55,418 bases of DNA from Thioalkalivibrio sp. ALE14 (GTDB lineage Bacteria; Pseudomonadota; Gammaproteobacteria; Ectothiorhodospirales; Ectothiorhodospiraceae), in assembly GCF_000376845.1 (NCBI RefSeq), contig NZ_AQXY01000017.1, forward strand, positions 1 through 55,418, given 5' to 3'. Position 1 is the first letter of the stretch, and every line of letters begins with the position of its first letter. Shown here in pieces: positions 43,540-53,759 of this stretch. The position numbers were made by a program, and so were the translations under genes. Under the pieces are notes generated by a model. That model was not told the origin of the DNA and searched no databases. It saw only the letters and a program-made list of their open reading frames with translations.

Positions 43540-44409
43540 TCAGGCGCCCAGGTGGTGGTCGGCGATCATGGCCAGCAGGACCACGGCGCCCAGATAGTGG
43601 TTGTTCTTGAAGGCACGCAGGCAGTCGGCGGGCTCGCGCTCGAAGATCAGGAACTGCTGGTAGAACATCAGTAGCGCGACGATCACCAGCCCGGCGGTGT
43701 AGTACCCCCCGAACCCGGCGTGCTGGCCGACCAGATAGAGGCCGAACCAGACCAGCACCTGCAGGCCCCCGGTGATCAGGCGGTCCAGTTCGCCGAAGGC
43801 GATGGCGGTGGATTTCACGCCGATTTTCAGGTCGTCCTCGCGATCCACCATGCCGTAGAAGGTGTCGTAGACCACCGTCCAGGCCAGGACCGTCACGAAC
43901 AGCAGCCAGGCCACTTCGGGCGGGTGCTCGCCGGTGACCGCAGTGAACGCCATGGGTACGGCCCAGGCAAAGGCGGCCCCCAGGTGCACCTGCGGAAAGT
44001 GGTGGAAGCGCTTGGAGAACGGATAGGTGCCGGCCAGTGCCACGGCCACCAGGGAATACAGGATGGTCAGGACATTGGTGAACAGCACCAGCACGAAGGC
44101 GACCACGCTGAGCGCCACGAAGGTGCCCAGCGCCTCGCGCGGGGTGATGGTGCCCAGCGCCAGGGGGCGGTCGCGGGTGCGTGCCACGTGGCCGTCGAAG
44201 TCGCGGTCGGCGTAGTCATTGATCGCGCAGCCGGCCGAGCGCATCAGCACGACGCCGGCGGCGAAGATGAAGATCAGGTAGGCCGGCGGCCAGCCGTCGG
44301 CCGCCACCCACAGGGCCCAGAAGGTGGGCCACAGCAGCAGGTAGATGCCCACCGGGCGATCCAGCCGGATCAGGCGGGCGAGTTCCCAAAGGCGTTCGCG
44401 CTCGGTCAT
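43540..44409 (-). CDS. ubiA: 4-hydroxybenzoate polyprenyltransferase
   Basis: A 289-residue membrane prenyltransferase with eight or nine predicted helices. The two aspartate-rich motifs are NDYADRDFD near residue 64 and YDTFYGMVDREDD near 180, which bind Mg-prenyl diphosphate; the enzyme attaches the polyprenyl tail to 4-hydroxybenzoate in ubiquinone synthesis. The ATG at 44409 gives the normal length. It is the last gene of the long minus-strand run and 44 bp after tlpA. Confidence 0.95.
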   Translation of the reverse strand: MTERERLWELARLIRLDRPVGIYLLLWPTFWALWVAADGWPPAYLIFIFAAGVVLMRSAGCAINDYADRDFDGHVARTRDRPLALGTITPREALGTFVALSVVAFVLVLFTNVLTILYSLVAVALAGTYPFSKRFHHFPQVHLGAAFAWAVPMAFTAVTGEHPPEVAWLLFVTVLAWTVVYDTFYGMVDREDDLKIGVKSTAIAFGELDRLITGGLQVLVWFGLYLVGQHAGFGGYYTAGLVIVALLMFYQQFLIFEREPADCLRAFKNNHYLGAVVLLAMIADHHLGA

Positions 44410-44453
44410 GGCGGCCAAGCTTACCAGCCCGGCCGGGTTCCTTCCCTGCGGGG

Positions 44454-45020
44454 TTACAGGTGGGCCTTCAGCCAGGCATCCAGGTCTTCCGGTTCGACCT
44501 CGCCGCGATGGGTATCGACGATGGTGCCGTCGCGGTCGATCAGGACGGTATAGGGCAGGGCGCCGATGCGGTTGCCGTACTCGCGGCCCACGGCCATGGC
44601 TTCGTCCTGGCCGATCAGGACCGGGAATTCGATGCCGAAGTCGTCGACGAAGTGCTGGGTCGCCGTCTGTTCGTCCACGGCGACCGCGACGATGGTGAAC
44701 CCGTCGTCCCGGTTTGCCTCGTACGTGTCCTGGAACAGCGGCATCTCCTTCTTGCAGGGCGGGCACCAGGTAGCCCAGAAGTTCAGCACGATCAGGTTGC
44801 CGTCCCACTCGCTGAGCTGGCGTTCGTCCCCCGCGAGATCGGGCAGCGCGAAGTCGATGCGCCGGTTGCCCGAGGCCGCCTCGGCCACGACCTCGGGGGC
44901 CGCGTCGGCGGATCCGCCACCCGCATCCATCTCCGGTTCCGGGTCGCCGCAGGCGGCCAGCAGGAAGGCACCGGTCGTGGCCAGTGCCACGCCCGCGAGA
45001 GCTTGTGTAGGGTGCTTCAT
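44454..45020 (-). CDS. TlpA-like thiol-disulfide lipoprotein
   Basis: A 188-residue lipoprotein (lipobox LAAC, Cys24) with an acidic linker and a thioredoxin fold: FWATWCPPCKKEMP with Cys86 and Cys89, and the cis-proline strand ALPYTVLIDRDG. TlpA/ResA-type proteins reduce periplasmic or cytochrome-maturation disulfides. Its ATG at 45020 overlaps the dsbD stop by four bases, so it is likely to receive electrons from DsbD encoded just upstream. Confidence 0.9.
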   Translation of the reverse strand: MKHPTQALAGVALATTGAFLLAACGDPEPEMDAGGGSADAAPEVVAEAASGNRRIDFALPDLAGDERQLSEWDGNLIVLNFWATWCPPCKKEMPLFQDTYEANRDDGFTIVAVAVDEQTATQHFVDDFGIEFPVLIGQDEAMAVGREYGNRIGALPYTVLIDRDGTIVDTHRGEVEPEDLDAWLKAHL

Positions 45021-47347
45021 GGCGTTACCCCGATGGCGCTTTCCACGTGCGCCAGGAAGCGGTCGGCATTCAGGTAGCCGACGTTACGGTAGTTGCGCAG
45101 CTCGTTGCCGGCGGCGTCGTAGAAGATCATCGCTGGCGGGCCGAAGAGGTTGAACGCGCGCATCAGGTCGCGGTGCTCGGAGGTGTTGTCGGTGACGTCG
45201 GCCTTCAGCAGGTGCACGTCACTCATGGCCCGAATCACGCGCGGGTCCTGGAAGGTGGTGCGGTCGAGACGCACGCAGTCCACGCACCAGTCGGCGAAGA
45301 AATCGAGGAACACGGGCTGCCCGTTCTCGCGGGCCCGAGCGACCTCGCGCTCCACGTCCTCGAGGCTGTCCACGTAGGTGAACTGCATCTCCGTCGGCCC
45401 GGCCTGTTCGCCGGTGGCCGTCACCGCGGGCTGATTGAGCGTGGCCAGCGGGCGGAAGATGTCCTTGCCACCGGTGGCCGCGCCCAGCATCAGCAGGACA
45501 CCGTAGATCAGGAGTACGACGCCCAGGCCCTTCCACAGGGTATGCCAGCCGGAGGTACCCTCCGGCAGGGTCTTGAGTGCACCCATGTAGACCGCGGTCA
45601 CGATCAGCAGGATGGCCCACAGGAACATCGCGATCTCGCCCGGGATGACCCGTTCGAGCAGCCAGATGCCGATGGCCAGCAGGCCGACCCCGAAGGCCGC
45701 TTTGATGGTGTCCATCCACGGGCCGGCCTTCGGCAGCAGGCGACCGGCGGAGGTGCCGATGGCCAGCAGCGGGGCGCCCATGCCCATGCTCAGCGCGAAC
45801 AGGGCGATGCCGCCCAGCACTGCATCGCCGGTGTGGCTGATGTAGAGCAGGGCCCCGATCAGCGGCGCGGTCACGCAGGGGCCGACGATCAGCGCGGACA
45901 GGAAGCCCATGATCCCGGCGCCGACGTAGGTTCCGCCTTCCTGCTTGTTGCTGATCTGCGACAGCTTGCTCTGCACGCCGGCCGGCATCTGCAGGTCGTA
46001 GAAGCCGAACATCGACATCGCCAGCGCGATGAAGATGATCACGAAGGTGCCGATGATCCAGGGGTTCTGGAAGGCCGCCTGCAGGTTGGCGCCGGCCAGG
46101 CCGGCGAACACCCCGGCCACGGTGTAGGTCACCGCCATGGCCAGCACGAACACCAGCGAGATGAAGAATGCCTTGCGTGTGGTCAGGTTCTTCTGCCCGA
46201 TGATGATGTTCGACAGGATCGGGATCATCGGGAACACGCAGGGGGTAAAGGTCAGCAGCAGTCCGAAGCCGAAGAACGCCAGGGCCACCAGCCAGATCTG
46301 GCCGTCCGCCAGCTGGGCCGCGATACGGTCCTGCTGGGTGACGGGCGCCGCTGCGTCGTCATCCTCGCGGGCCTCGTCGCCGGTGTCCGGCAGGGCATCG
46401 CGGTCGGCCTCGGCGGCCAGGTCGGAGGCGAAGGTGACCGATACTTCCTGGGTCAGCGGCGGGTAGCACACGCCGGCGTCGGCGCAGCCCTGATAATCGA
46501 TCGCCAGGGTGATGTCGGCGACGTCGTCCGCGTCGCGCAGCACCGGGACGAGGATCTCCACCTGGTCGCGGAACACCTGGCTCTCGCCGAAGAATTCGTC
46601 TTCCTGAATCTGGCCGTCCGGCGGGTTGATCGGGCCCAGTTCGATGCCGTCGCCCTCGGCCAAGCGCACGTCCAGCTTGTCGCGGTACAGGTAGTAGCCC
46701 TCGGCGATGTCGAAGCGCAGGATCACCGCGTTCTGGCTGATGGCCTCCAGCGAGGCGGCGAAGGCCTTCTCCGGTTCCAGCAGATCGTCGACGGCGCCCA
46801 GGTCGCCGGACAGCTGGCCCAGATCGCCCAGCGCGCTGCGTTCCTCTGCGGGCGCGTCGCGGGGTTCTTCGTCCGCGGCGGCCTCGCCGTTGCCGCCCGG
46901 CAGGCCGGGCAACTCGATGGAGACGGTCTGGAAATGCGGCGGGTAGCATACGCCGAGGTCCGCACAGCCCTGCGAGCGCGCGGTCAGTTCGATGCTCGTG
47001 CTTTCGGCTGCCACGATCGGCAGCTCGACCTGAACCTGGCCGCGGTAGGTCTCGACACGCCCGAAGAACTCGTCCTCCTTGACCTCGCCATCCGGGATCT
47101 CGGCCTCGCCCAGCTCCAGCCCGGCGCTCTCAGGGGTGAAATCGAACTGCTCGCGGTACATGTAGTACGCGTCCGCGATGTCCCAGGTCAGCCGCACGGT
47201 GTCGGCGTCGATCGCCTCGGCGCTCAGGGCGAAGGCGTCATCCGGGTCCAGCAGGTCGTCTTCGAAGACGGCCTGGGCCAGGGCGGGCAGCAGCATCAGG
47301 GCGAGGAGCAGGGTCGCCAGCCAGGTGCGCGGGTTCAGGAGGTGCAT
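45017..47347 (-). CDS. dsbD: thiol:disulfide interchange protein DsbD with duplicated N-terminal domain
   Basis: A 776-residue DsbD, about 180-200 longer than usual. After the signal peptide come two DsbD-alpha-like domains instead of one: QGCADLGVCYPP (Cys128, Cys134) and QGCADAGVCYPP (Cys288, Cys294), each preceded by matching YYMYREQFDF and YYLYRDKLDV segments. The membrane part begins near residue 350, with cysteines in TFTPCVFPM (Cys370) and GPCVTAP. The C-terminal thioredoxin-like domain has ADWCVDC (Cys688, Cys691). It passes electrons from cytoplasmic thioredoxin to the periplasm. Overlaps cutA and tlpA. Confidence 0.93.
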   Translation of the reverse strand: MHLLNPRTWLATLLLALMLLPALAQAVFEDDLLDPDDAFALSAEAIDADTVRLTWDIADAYYMYREQFDFTPESAGLELGEAEIPDGEVKEDEFFGRVETYRGQVQVELPIVAAESTSIELTARSQGCADLGVCYPPHFQTVSIELPGLPGGNGEAAADEEPRDAPAEERSALGDLGQLSGDLGAVDDLLEPEKAFAASLEAISQNAVILRFDIAEGYYLYRDKLDVRLAEGDGIELGPINPPDGQIQEDEFFGESQVFRDQVEILVPVLRDADDVADITLAIDYQGCADAGVCYPPLTQEVSVTFASDLAAEADRDALPDTGDEAREDDDAAAPVTQQDRIAAQLADGQIWLVALAFFGFGLLLTFTPCVFPMIPILSNIIIGQKNLTTRKAFFISLVFVLAMAVTYTVAGVFAGLAGANLQAAFQNPWIIGTFVIIFIALAMSMFGFYDLQMPAGVQSKLSQISNKQEGGTYVGAGIMGFLSALIVGPCVTAPLIGALLYISHTGDAVLGGIALFALSMGMGAPLLAIGTSAGRLLPKAGPWMDTIKAAFGVGLLAIGIWLLERVIPGEIAMFLWAILLIVTAVYMGALKTLPEGTSGWHTLWKGLGVVLLIYGVLLMLGAATGGKDIFRPLATLNQPAVTATGEQAGPTEMQFTYVDSLEDVEREVARARENGQPVFLDFFADWCVDCVRLDRTTFQDPRVIRAMSDVHLLKADVTDNTSEHRDLMRAFNLFGPPAMIFYDAAGNELRNYRNVGYLNADRFLAHVESAIGVTP

Positions 47348-47676
47348 TGCGTTATCCAGTCCAGGTAGTCGGGCAGCCCGTGTTCGATCGGCAGGGCGAT
47401 GATCTCGGGCGTCTCGTAGGGGTGTTGGTCCGCCAGCCGTGACTGGAGTTCGTCCAGCCGGGCGGGGGAGGTTTTGATCAGTAGAGTGACTTCCGCGTCG
47501 CTCTCGATATTCCCTTTCCACATGTACACCGAGCGTCCGGGCGGCAGGATGTGCACACAGGCCGCCAGGCCCTGTTCCACCATGGCGCCGGCCAGGGAGT
47601 CGGCCGCCGCCGGGTCATCCAGGGTGGTGATCACCAGCCAGGCGCGCGCGCCGGCCGGGGCTTGGGCAGTGCTCAT
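47335..47676 (-). CDS. cutA: divalent-cation tolerance protein CutA
   Basis: A 113-residue trimeric CutA1: WLVITTLDDPAAADSLAGAM, CVHILPPGRSVYMWKGNIES and the end HPYETPEIIALPIEHG are family signatures. Linked to copper tolerance, though with unclear chemistry. Its stop overlaps the dsbD start by 13 bases and its start is four bases after the adaptor gene's stop, so it is translationally embedded in the operon. cutA-dsbD is a common gammaproteobacterial pair. Confidence 0.95.
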   Translation of the reverse strand: MSTAQAPAGARAWLVITTLDDPAAADSLAGAMVEQGLAACVHILPPGRSVYMWKGNIESDAEVTLLIKTSPARLDELQSRLADQHPYETPEIIALPIEHGLPDYLDWITQCTS

Positions 47677-47679
47677 CGG

Positions 47680-48477
47680 TCAGGAGTCCCGTTCAATCCG
47701 TGCATGTTGGCCCGGCCGCAGCGGCGCACCGTCCGCCGGCGAGAACTCGACCTCGACGCGGTAGCCGCGATCGGGCTCCTCGCCGGTCGGCTCCCAGCCC
47801 ACGCTCGCGATGGTGCCGGGCAGGCGCTGATCGCCGACTACGACCGTGACGTTCTCTCCGGGTTCCAGCCGGGCGGCTGTCTCCGCCGGCACGGTGGCCA
47901 CCGCGCGCATCGGGTCGACGGTGCCGAGGATCGCGAGGACCGGCGGCAGCAGGGCCGGGTTCACGTACTGGCCGGGATTGGCCTCGACGCGCACCAGGCG
48001 CCCGCTGGCCGGGGCGCGGATGGTGGCGTCCTCGAGATCGGCGCGGATGCGGTCGCGCTGGGCGCGGGCCTCGGCCAGGCGCGCGGCGACCGTCGCGTAG
48101 TCGATGCGGGCCAGTTCCAGCTCGCGGGCGGCGATCAGGGTCTGGTCGTAGAGGTCCTGGGCCTTGTCGCGCTCGCGCTCGGCCTCATCCAGTTCCATCT
48201 GCAGGCGCTCCAGCGTGGCGCGGGCGGCCCGCAGGTCGGCATCGGTGCGCCGCGTGTCCAGGCGGAACAGGACGGCATCGGCCTCGACCCGCTCGCCGGC
48301 GCGCGCCTCGATCGCATCGATGCGCCCGGCGATCGGGGCGGTGATGCGGTAGCGCTCGCCCCAGTCCAGCTGGGCCGCAAAGCCGTCCTCGGCCAGCGCG
48401 GGCGCCGGGGTGACGGCGAACAGGACCAGCAGGCTGGCCGTGGTCAGCAGGGATGGGTTCGTCAATACGCGGGGCAT
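47680..48477 (-). CDS. membrane-fusion (periplasmic adaptor) protein
   Basis: A 265-residue HlyD/RND-type adaptor. After the signal peptide are ITAPIAGRIDAIEARAGERV (barrel-sandwich half), a coiled-coil hairpin (about 85-150), IRAPASGRLVRV (second half), and a short beta-barrel. It links inner-membrane pumps to TolC. The ATG at 48477 follows GGGAG at about 11 bases. A GTG at 48519 could lengthen it. No inner-membrane pump gene is adjacent. Confidence 0.85.
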   Translation of the reverse strand: MPRVLTNPSLLTTASLLVLFAVTPAPALAEDGFAAQLDWGERYRITAPIAGRIDAIEARAGERVEADAVLFRLDTRRTDADLRAARATLERLQMELDEAERERDKAQDLYDQTLIAARELELARIDYATVAARLAEARAQRDRIRADLEDATIRAPASGRLVRVEANPGQYVNPALLPPVLAILGTVDPMRAVATVPAETAARLEPGENVTVVVGDQRLPGTIASVGWEPTGEEPDRGYRVEVEFSPADGAPLRPGQHARIERDS

Positions 48478-48515
48478 GGGCAGTTCTCCCGTCCGGTCGC
48501 CGGTGGTCCGGCGGC

Positions 48516-49892
48516 TCAAGGGGTTTCCTGGGTGGCGCGGAACGGGCTCAGCTCGTCACGCCCGCTCAGCAGGGCCAGGCGCTCGTAGGCCAGGGCCAGT
48601 CGGAATTCGGTGCTGGCATTGAAATGCGCCGCGGCGCTTTGCTGGACCATCGAGTCACCCAGGTCGGCCTGGTCCTCGATGTCGTACAGGTAGCGCGCGC
48701 GGTCGATGTAGAGTTCCCGGTAGTCCATGCGCCAGGCGGCCTCGTCGCGCTGGGTCTGCAGCGCGCGGATCTCGTCGTGCAGCTCGCGCAGGCGGTTGCG
48801 CGCCTCGATGCGCGCCTGGCCCAGTTCGGCCTCGGCGCGGTGGCGGGCGGCAACGGCCTGGCCGACCCGGCTGTCGTGGCGACGGCCTTCGTACAGCGGA
48901 ATCTCCAGCACCAGGCCGGCAGCGAACGGATTGCGGTCACCGCCGCCGAGGTCGCGGTGCCACCAGCCGGATTCGGCCTCCGCGTACAGGCGCGGCCGGC
49001 GCTGGGCGCGCGAGGCGGCGACCTCGCGGCTCGCGGCCTCGACCTGGCGGCGCTCGGCCAGCAGGCGCGGGCTGGTGTTGTCCAGCTCGGCCAGCAGGCT
49101 GTCCAGGTCCGGCAGTTCCGGCAGATCCAGTGGCAGCATGGGGGCCAGCACGGTTCGTACACGCCGGTCCGGGCGGTTCAGGGCCTCGGCCAGGGCGGCC
49201 CGGGTCCGGGCCTGGTTCTGCAGCGCGCGGGTGCGCTGTACCCGCAGTCCCTGGTATTCGGACTCGAGGCGAAAGACCTCGATGTCCGATACCTGGCCGC
49301 GCTGGTTGCGTTCCTCGGCGCGCTCCTTGGAAACATAGGCCGCCGCCATGGCCTCGGTGTCGCGGGCGAAGGCCAGGTCGGCCAGCAGTACGTCGAAATA
49401 GCGCTCGAGGACATGGATGCGGTGACGGGCGTGGGCCAGCTCTTCCTGCCGGCGGGCCGCCTCCAGGCGCTGTTCCCCGGCGGCCTCGCGGGCGTGGGAC
49501 TGACCGAAGTCGCTCAGCAGCTTGCGCGCGACGATGGCGGCGCGGGAGTCGTTGCGGCTGCGATCCTCGATCTGGTCGTTGGGTTCGATCCAGCGGGCCT
49601 CGAGGCGGGCGTCCACGGTGACGTCGCGTTCCGCGCGGGTCGCCTCCAGGGCCGCGCGGGCCTGTTCGCGGTCGGCGCGTGCTGCGCGCACCCGCGGATG
49701 CAGGGCGTCGACGCGTTCTAGGGCGTCACCGACCCGCATGGGGTTCGGCAAGGGTCCGGCATCGACCGCGCCGTCGCCGTCCTGTGCGATTGCCGGTCCG
49801 GCCAGCGGCCACAGAAGCAGACCGGCCAGCAGCAGGCGGGCCAGTCGGCGTCGGCGGTCGGGATTGGACGAGCGGGGGTGCATCGGCGACAT
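48516..49892 (-). CDS. TolC-family outer-membrane efflux protein
   Basis: A 458-residue outer-membrane channel protein: signal peptide to about residue 37, then repeated long helical hairpins rich in A, R, E and Q (NRPDRRVRTVLAP, a LYAEAESGWWHRDLGGGD beta segment, and PLYEGRRHDSRVGQAV), two copies of the TolC fold as usual. It is followed by the adaptor gene and preceded by a thioredoxin-like gene, all on one strand, suggesting an export system that needs thiol maintenance. The pump partner is missing from the window. Confidence 0.87.
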   Translation of the reverse strand: MSPMHPRSSNPDRRRRLARLLLAGLLLWPLAGPAIAQDGDGAVDAGPLPNPMRVGDALERVDALHPRVRAARADREQARAALEATRAERDVTVDARLEARWIEPNDQIEDRSRNDSRAAIVARKLLSDFGQSHAREAAGEQRLEAARRQEELAHARHRIHVLERYFDVLLADLAFARDTEAMAAAYVSKERAEERNQRGQVSDIEVFRLESEYQGLRVQRTRALQNQARTRAALAEALNRPDRRVRTVLAPMLPLDLPELPDLDSLLAELDNTSPRLLAERRQVEAASREVAASRAQRRPRLYAEAESGWWHRDLGGGDRNPFAAGLVLEIPLYEGRRHDSRVGQAVAARHRAEAELGQARIEARNRLRELHDEIRALQTQRDEAAWRMDYRELYIDRARYLYDIEDQADLGDSMVQQSAAAHFNASTEFRLALAYERLALLSGRDELSPFRATQETP

Positions 49893-49925
49893 CAGGCGTC
49901 GATCCTCGCGGGTTGAGCGGATGGG

Positions 49926-50465
49926 TCAGCGACCGTCTTGCTCGCGCTTGAAGCGCGTGAAGTTCTGGTCCTTGTAGTGCCCCTCGACGACGAATTCGCC
50001 CAGTTGCAGGAACTCGCGCGAGTCCCGCGTGGCGCCGATGAAGCGCGCGATGGGTTCGCCCTCCAGGTTAAAGAACTGGAATACGGGCGTGGCGCGTACC
50101 CGGTAGTCGCGGGTGGCCCAGTCCATCTGGGTCTTGGTCTCGCCCTCGAAGGTCACGATCTCGATCGCGCCCTCGACATCCACGCTGAACACCAGGAAGT
50201 GTTCGCTGAAGTACTCCTGGACCTCGGGCTGGTTCAGCACCTGGTTTTTCATGCGGTGGCAGAACGGGCAGTCGGCCATCTCGAAGAAGATCAGGATGCC
50301 TTTCTTGCCGGCGGCGCGCGCCTCTTCCAGTTCCTCGGGGAACTCGCCGAAGGTCGGGTCGAAGAAATGGTGTTCCGGATCGCGCGGGTCCTCCACCGCG
50401 GCGGTCGCCATGGCAGGGACGAGGAGGGCCAGCAGGGCCAGCATCAGGATCGGGTTGCGTAGCAT
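49926..50465 (-). CDS. periplasmic thioredoxin-like protein
   Basis: A 179-residue protein with signal peptide (about 1-22) and thioredoxin fold: LIFFEMADCPFCHRMKNQVL with Cys66 and Cys69, cis-proline in RATPVFQFFNLEG, and a charged end. Similar to SoxW/thioredoxin_2 proteins of sulfur-oxidising bacteria, which maintain periplasmic thiols. First gene of the minus-strand run that continues with TolC, adaptor, cutA, dsbD and tlpA, so probably a DsbD client. Confidence 0.87.
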   Translation of the reverse strand: MLRNPILMLALLALLVPAMATAAVEDPRDPEHHFFDPTFGEFPEELEEARAAGKKGILIFFEMADCPFCHRMKNQVLNQPEVQEYFSEHFLVFSVDVEGAIEIVTFEGETKTQMDWATRDYRVRATPVFQFFNLEGEPIARFIGATRDSREFLQLGEFVVEGHYKDQNFTRFKREQDGR

Positions 50466-50684
50466 GATGGGGTTACTCTCCGGAATATATCGATAGCCGT
50501 ATGCACCAAAGACGTGCGGAAGACTGGCTTAATTCCCCGTGTAGTGCAAGGAAAAGTGGGGGCGTGATGCCGTCTGTCGTAATGCCCTGATTGTAGGAGT
50601 ATCCATGCCGTGTCCGGGTTCCAATCGACAGCACCCGGAGGGCATGTTCCAATAAGTTCGCCTGGTCTCCGGAACCCCTAGCCG

Positions 50685-51167
50685 ATGCGCAACCCCTTCT
50701 TTCCCCTGTTCGTCTTTCTCGGCCTGATCCTGCTCGAGATTTTCGGCTTCGCCTGGGTGGGTGATGCCGTGGGTGCCCTGATGACGGTAGTGCTGGTGAT
50801 CGTCACGGCCGCGGCCGGGTTGCTGTTATTCCGGCTGCAGGGGTTTTACCACTGGCGCCGGCTGCAGCAAAGCCTGGCGCGCGGCGAGGTCCCGGCTCGG
50901 GGGCTGGTCGAAGGCTGGCTGCTCATGGCGGCCGCTGTGTTGCTGTTGCTGCCGGGGTTCTTTACCGATGCCGCCGGATTCGTGCTGCTGATCCCGCCAC
51001 TGCGGCGCTGGGCCGCGGACGGCATCCTGCGCCGTGGCATGGTGCGCGCGCGGACGGGAGGCTCTGGCGGGGCCCGGGGCAGCGACACCATCGAGGGTGA
51101 GTTCCGCCGCCACGACGATAGTCACGAGTCCCCCGACGACCGGCTGGATCACGACGACCGCCGTTGA
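50685..51167 (+). CDS. fxsA: FxsA-family membrane protein
   Basis: A 160-residue inner-membrane protein with four hydrophobic segments (about 5-24, 28-47, 78-96, and a shorter one before LIPPLRRW) and a long polar tail ending DDRLDHDDRR. FxsA can suppress exclusion of phage T7 by the F plasmid when overproduced; the normal role is unknown. Position immediately upstream of groES is the common gammaproteobacterial arrangement. Confidence 0.9.
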   Translation: MRNPFFPLFVFLGLILLEIFGFAWVGDAVGALMTVVLVIVTAAAGLLLFRLQGFYHWRRLQQSLARGEVPARGLVEGWLLMAAAVLLLLPGFFTDAAGFVLLIPPLRRWAADGILRRGMVRARTGGSGGARGSDTIEGEFRRHDDSHESPDDRLDHDDRR

Positions 51168-51213
51168 CGCCTCGCTGATTAGCGACTTGCGCAGATATTT
51201 GCAGGGCGCGCCC

Positions 51214-51267
51214 TTGACTCGCCTTTGTGTGCCCCTATTATTAGCACTCGTCAGGGGCGGGTGCTAA
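51214..51267 (+). promoter_or_regulatory. groESL promoter with CIRCE operator
   Basis: TTGACT at 51214-51219 and TATTAT at 51236-51241, 16 bp apart, form a sigma-70-type promoter. CIRCE overlaps its -10: TTAGCACTC at 51241-51249, nine bases, then GGGTGCTAA at 51259-51267; the right arm has one change from the GAGTGCTAA consensus. The repressor HrcA is expected to bind here under non-stress conditions. Confidence 0.88.
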
Positions 51268-51328
51268 CAGGGTGCCCGCCCGACACCCCAACTTTCCTGT
51301 TGCAGACACTTTATAAGGAGTTCGCACC

Positions 51329-51619
51329 ATGAACCTGCGGCCTTTGCACGATCGAGTCATCGTGAAGCGTATGGAAGAAGAGCGCACCACCCCCGGCGGC
51401 ATCGTGATCCCGGATTCCGCGGCCGAGAAGCCGATCCGCGGCGAGGTCCTGGCGGTGGGCAACGGCAAGATCCTGGACAACGGCGAGTCCCGTCCCCTCG
51501 ACGTGAAGGCCGGTGACAAGGTCCTGTTCGGCAAGTACTCCGGCACCGAGGTCAAGGTCGAAGGCGAAGACGTCCTGGTGATGCGCGAAGACGACATCAT
51601 GGCCGTCATCGAGGGCTGA
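51329..51619 (+). CDS. groES: co-chaperonin GroES
   Basis: A 96-residue heptameric lid protein: [20 protein letters not shown] at the start, mobile loop [16 protein letters not shown] at about residues 20-36, and the [14 protein letters not shown] end. It caps GroEL to form the folding chamber. AAGGAG precedes the ATG at a good distance, and groEL follows 49 bp later under the shared CIRCE-controlled promoter. Confidence 0.98.
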   Translation: MNLRPLHDRVIVKRMEEERTTPGGIVIPDSAAEKPIRGEVLAVGNGKILDNGESRPLDVKAGDKVLFGKYSGTEVKVEGEDVLVMREDDIMAVIEG

Positions 51620-51641
51620 GCCCCGCCCCGCGTCCGTCTAA

Positions 51642-53333
<1,692 letters not shown>

Positions 53334-53370
53334 GCCGCTTTTGCACCCGTACATCGCCGATGTACCCCGG

Positions 53371-53395
53371 GACCCCGCTTCGGCGGGGTCTTTTT
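53371..53395 (+). terminator. groESL terminator
   Basis: GACCCCGC at 53371-53378 pairs with GCGGGGTC at 53383-53390, loop TTCG, followed by five T. A smaller palindrome GTACATC-GCC-GATGTAC precedes it at 53349-53365. Confidence 0.92.
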
Positions 53396-53759
53396 GTCTG
53401 GCGAGCAGCCCGTCCCTTATACCGTTAGCGCGGATAGTCCCTCGTCGGGGAACCCTCAATGAGACGGTGTGTCCCTTGGGGTAGACGCGATTCGGGCTTT
53501 CACTGTTGCAATCCCGGGACAGTGTTATGAAAGTGTCTGGATCTCCGAGACTTTACGGAATGTGACGGCGTTGTGATGCTGACACAAAAATTGCTCCGCG
53601 TTGCGTGCAAAACCCGAACTTGTGTGCCACTATCAAGGTACTGTAGAGGGCTTGGCGCAAGGAGCTCGCTGCTTTGGGCTACGGATGCGTGTGCGACATG
53701 AAATTCGCACGATCGCAAACGGGGTCTGACGTCGATTTTTTTATCAAGGAGGCTATGCA
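53396..53759. other. long leader/promoter region of the ompA-like gene
   Basis: No gene is seen in these 364 bp. The composition is less GC-rich than the surroundings, consistent with a promoter region; TTGCGT near 53602 and TATCAA near 53632 are possible but not compelling promoter elements. The gene itself has an excellent ribosome site AAGGAGG at 53747-53753. A long untranslated leader, common for abundant outer-membrane proteins, is plausible. Confidence 0.4.

Noticed and set aside
45047..47368. 773-codon plus-strand frame opposite dsbD
   Set aside because: Its translation is dominated by G, H, Q and V with no domain; it mirrors the codon bias of dsbD, which has full family motifs.
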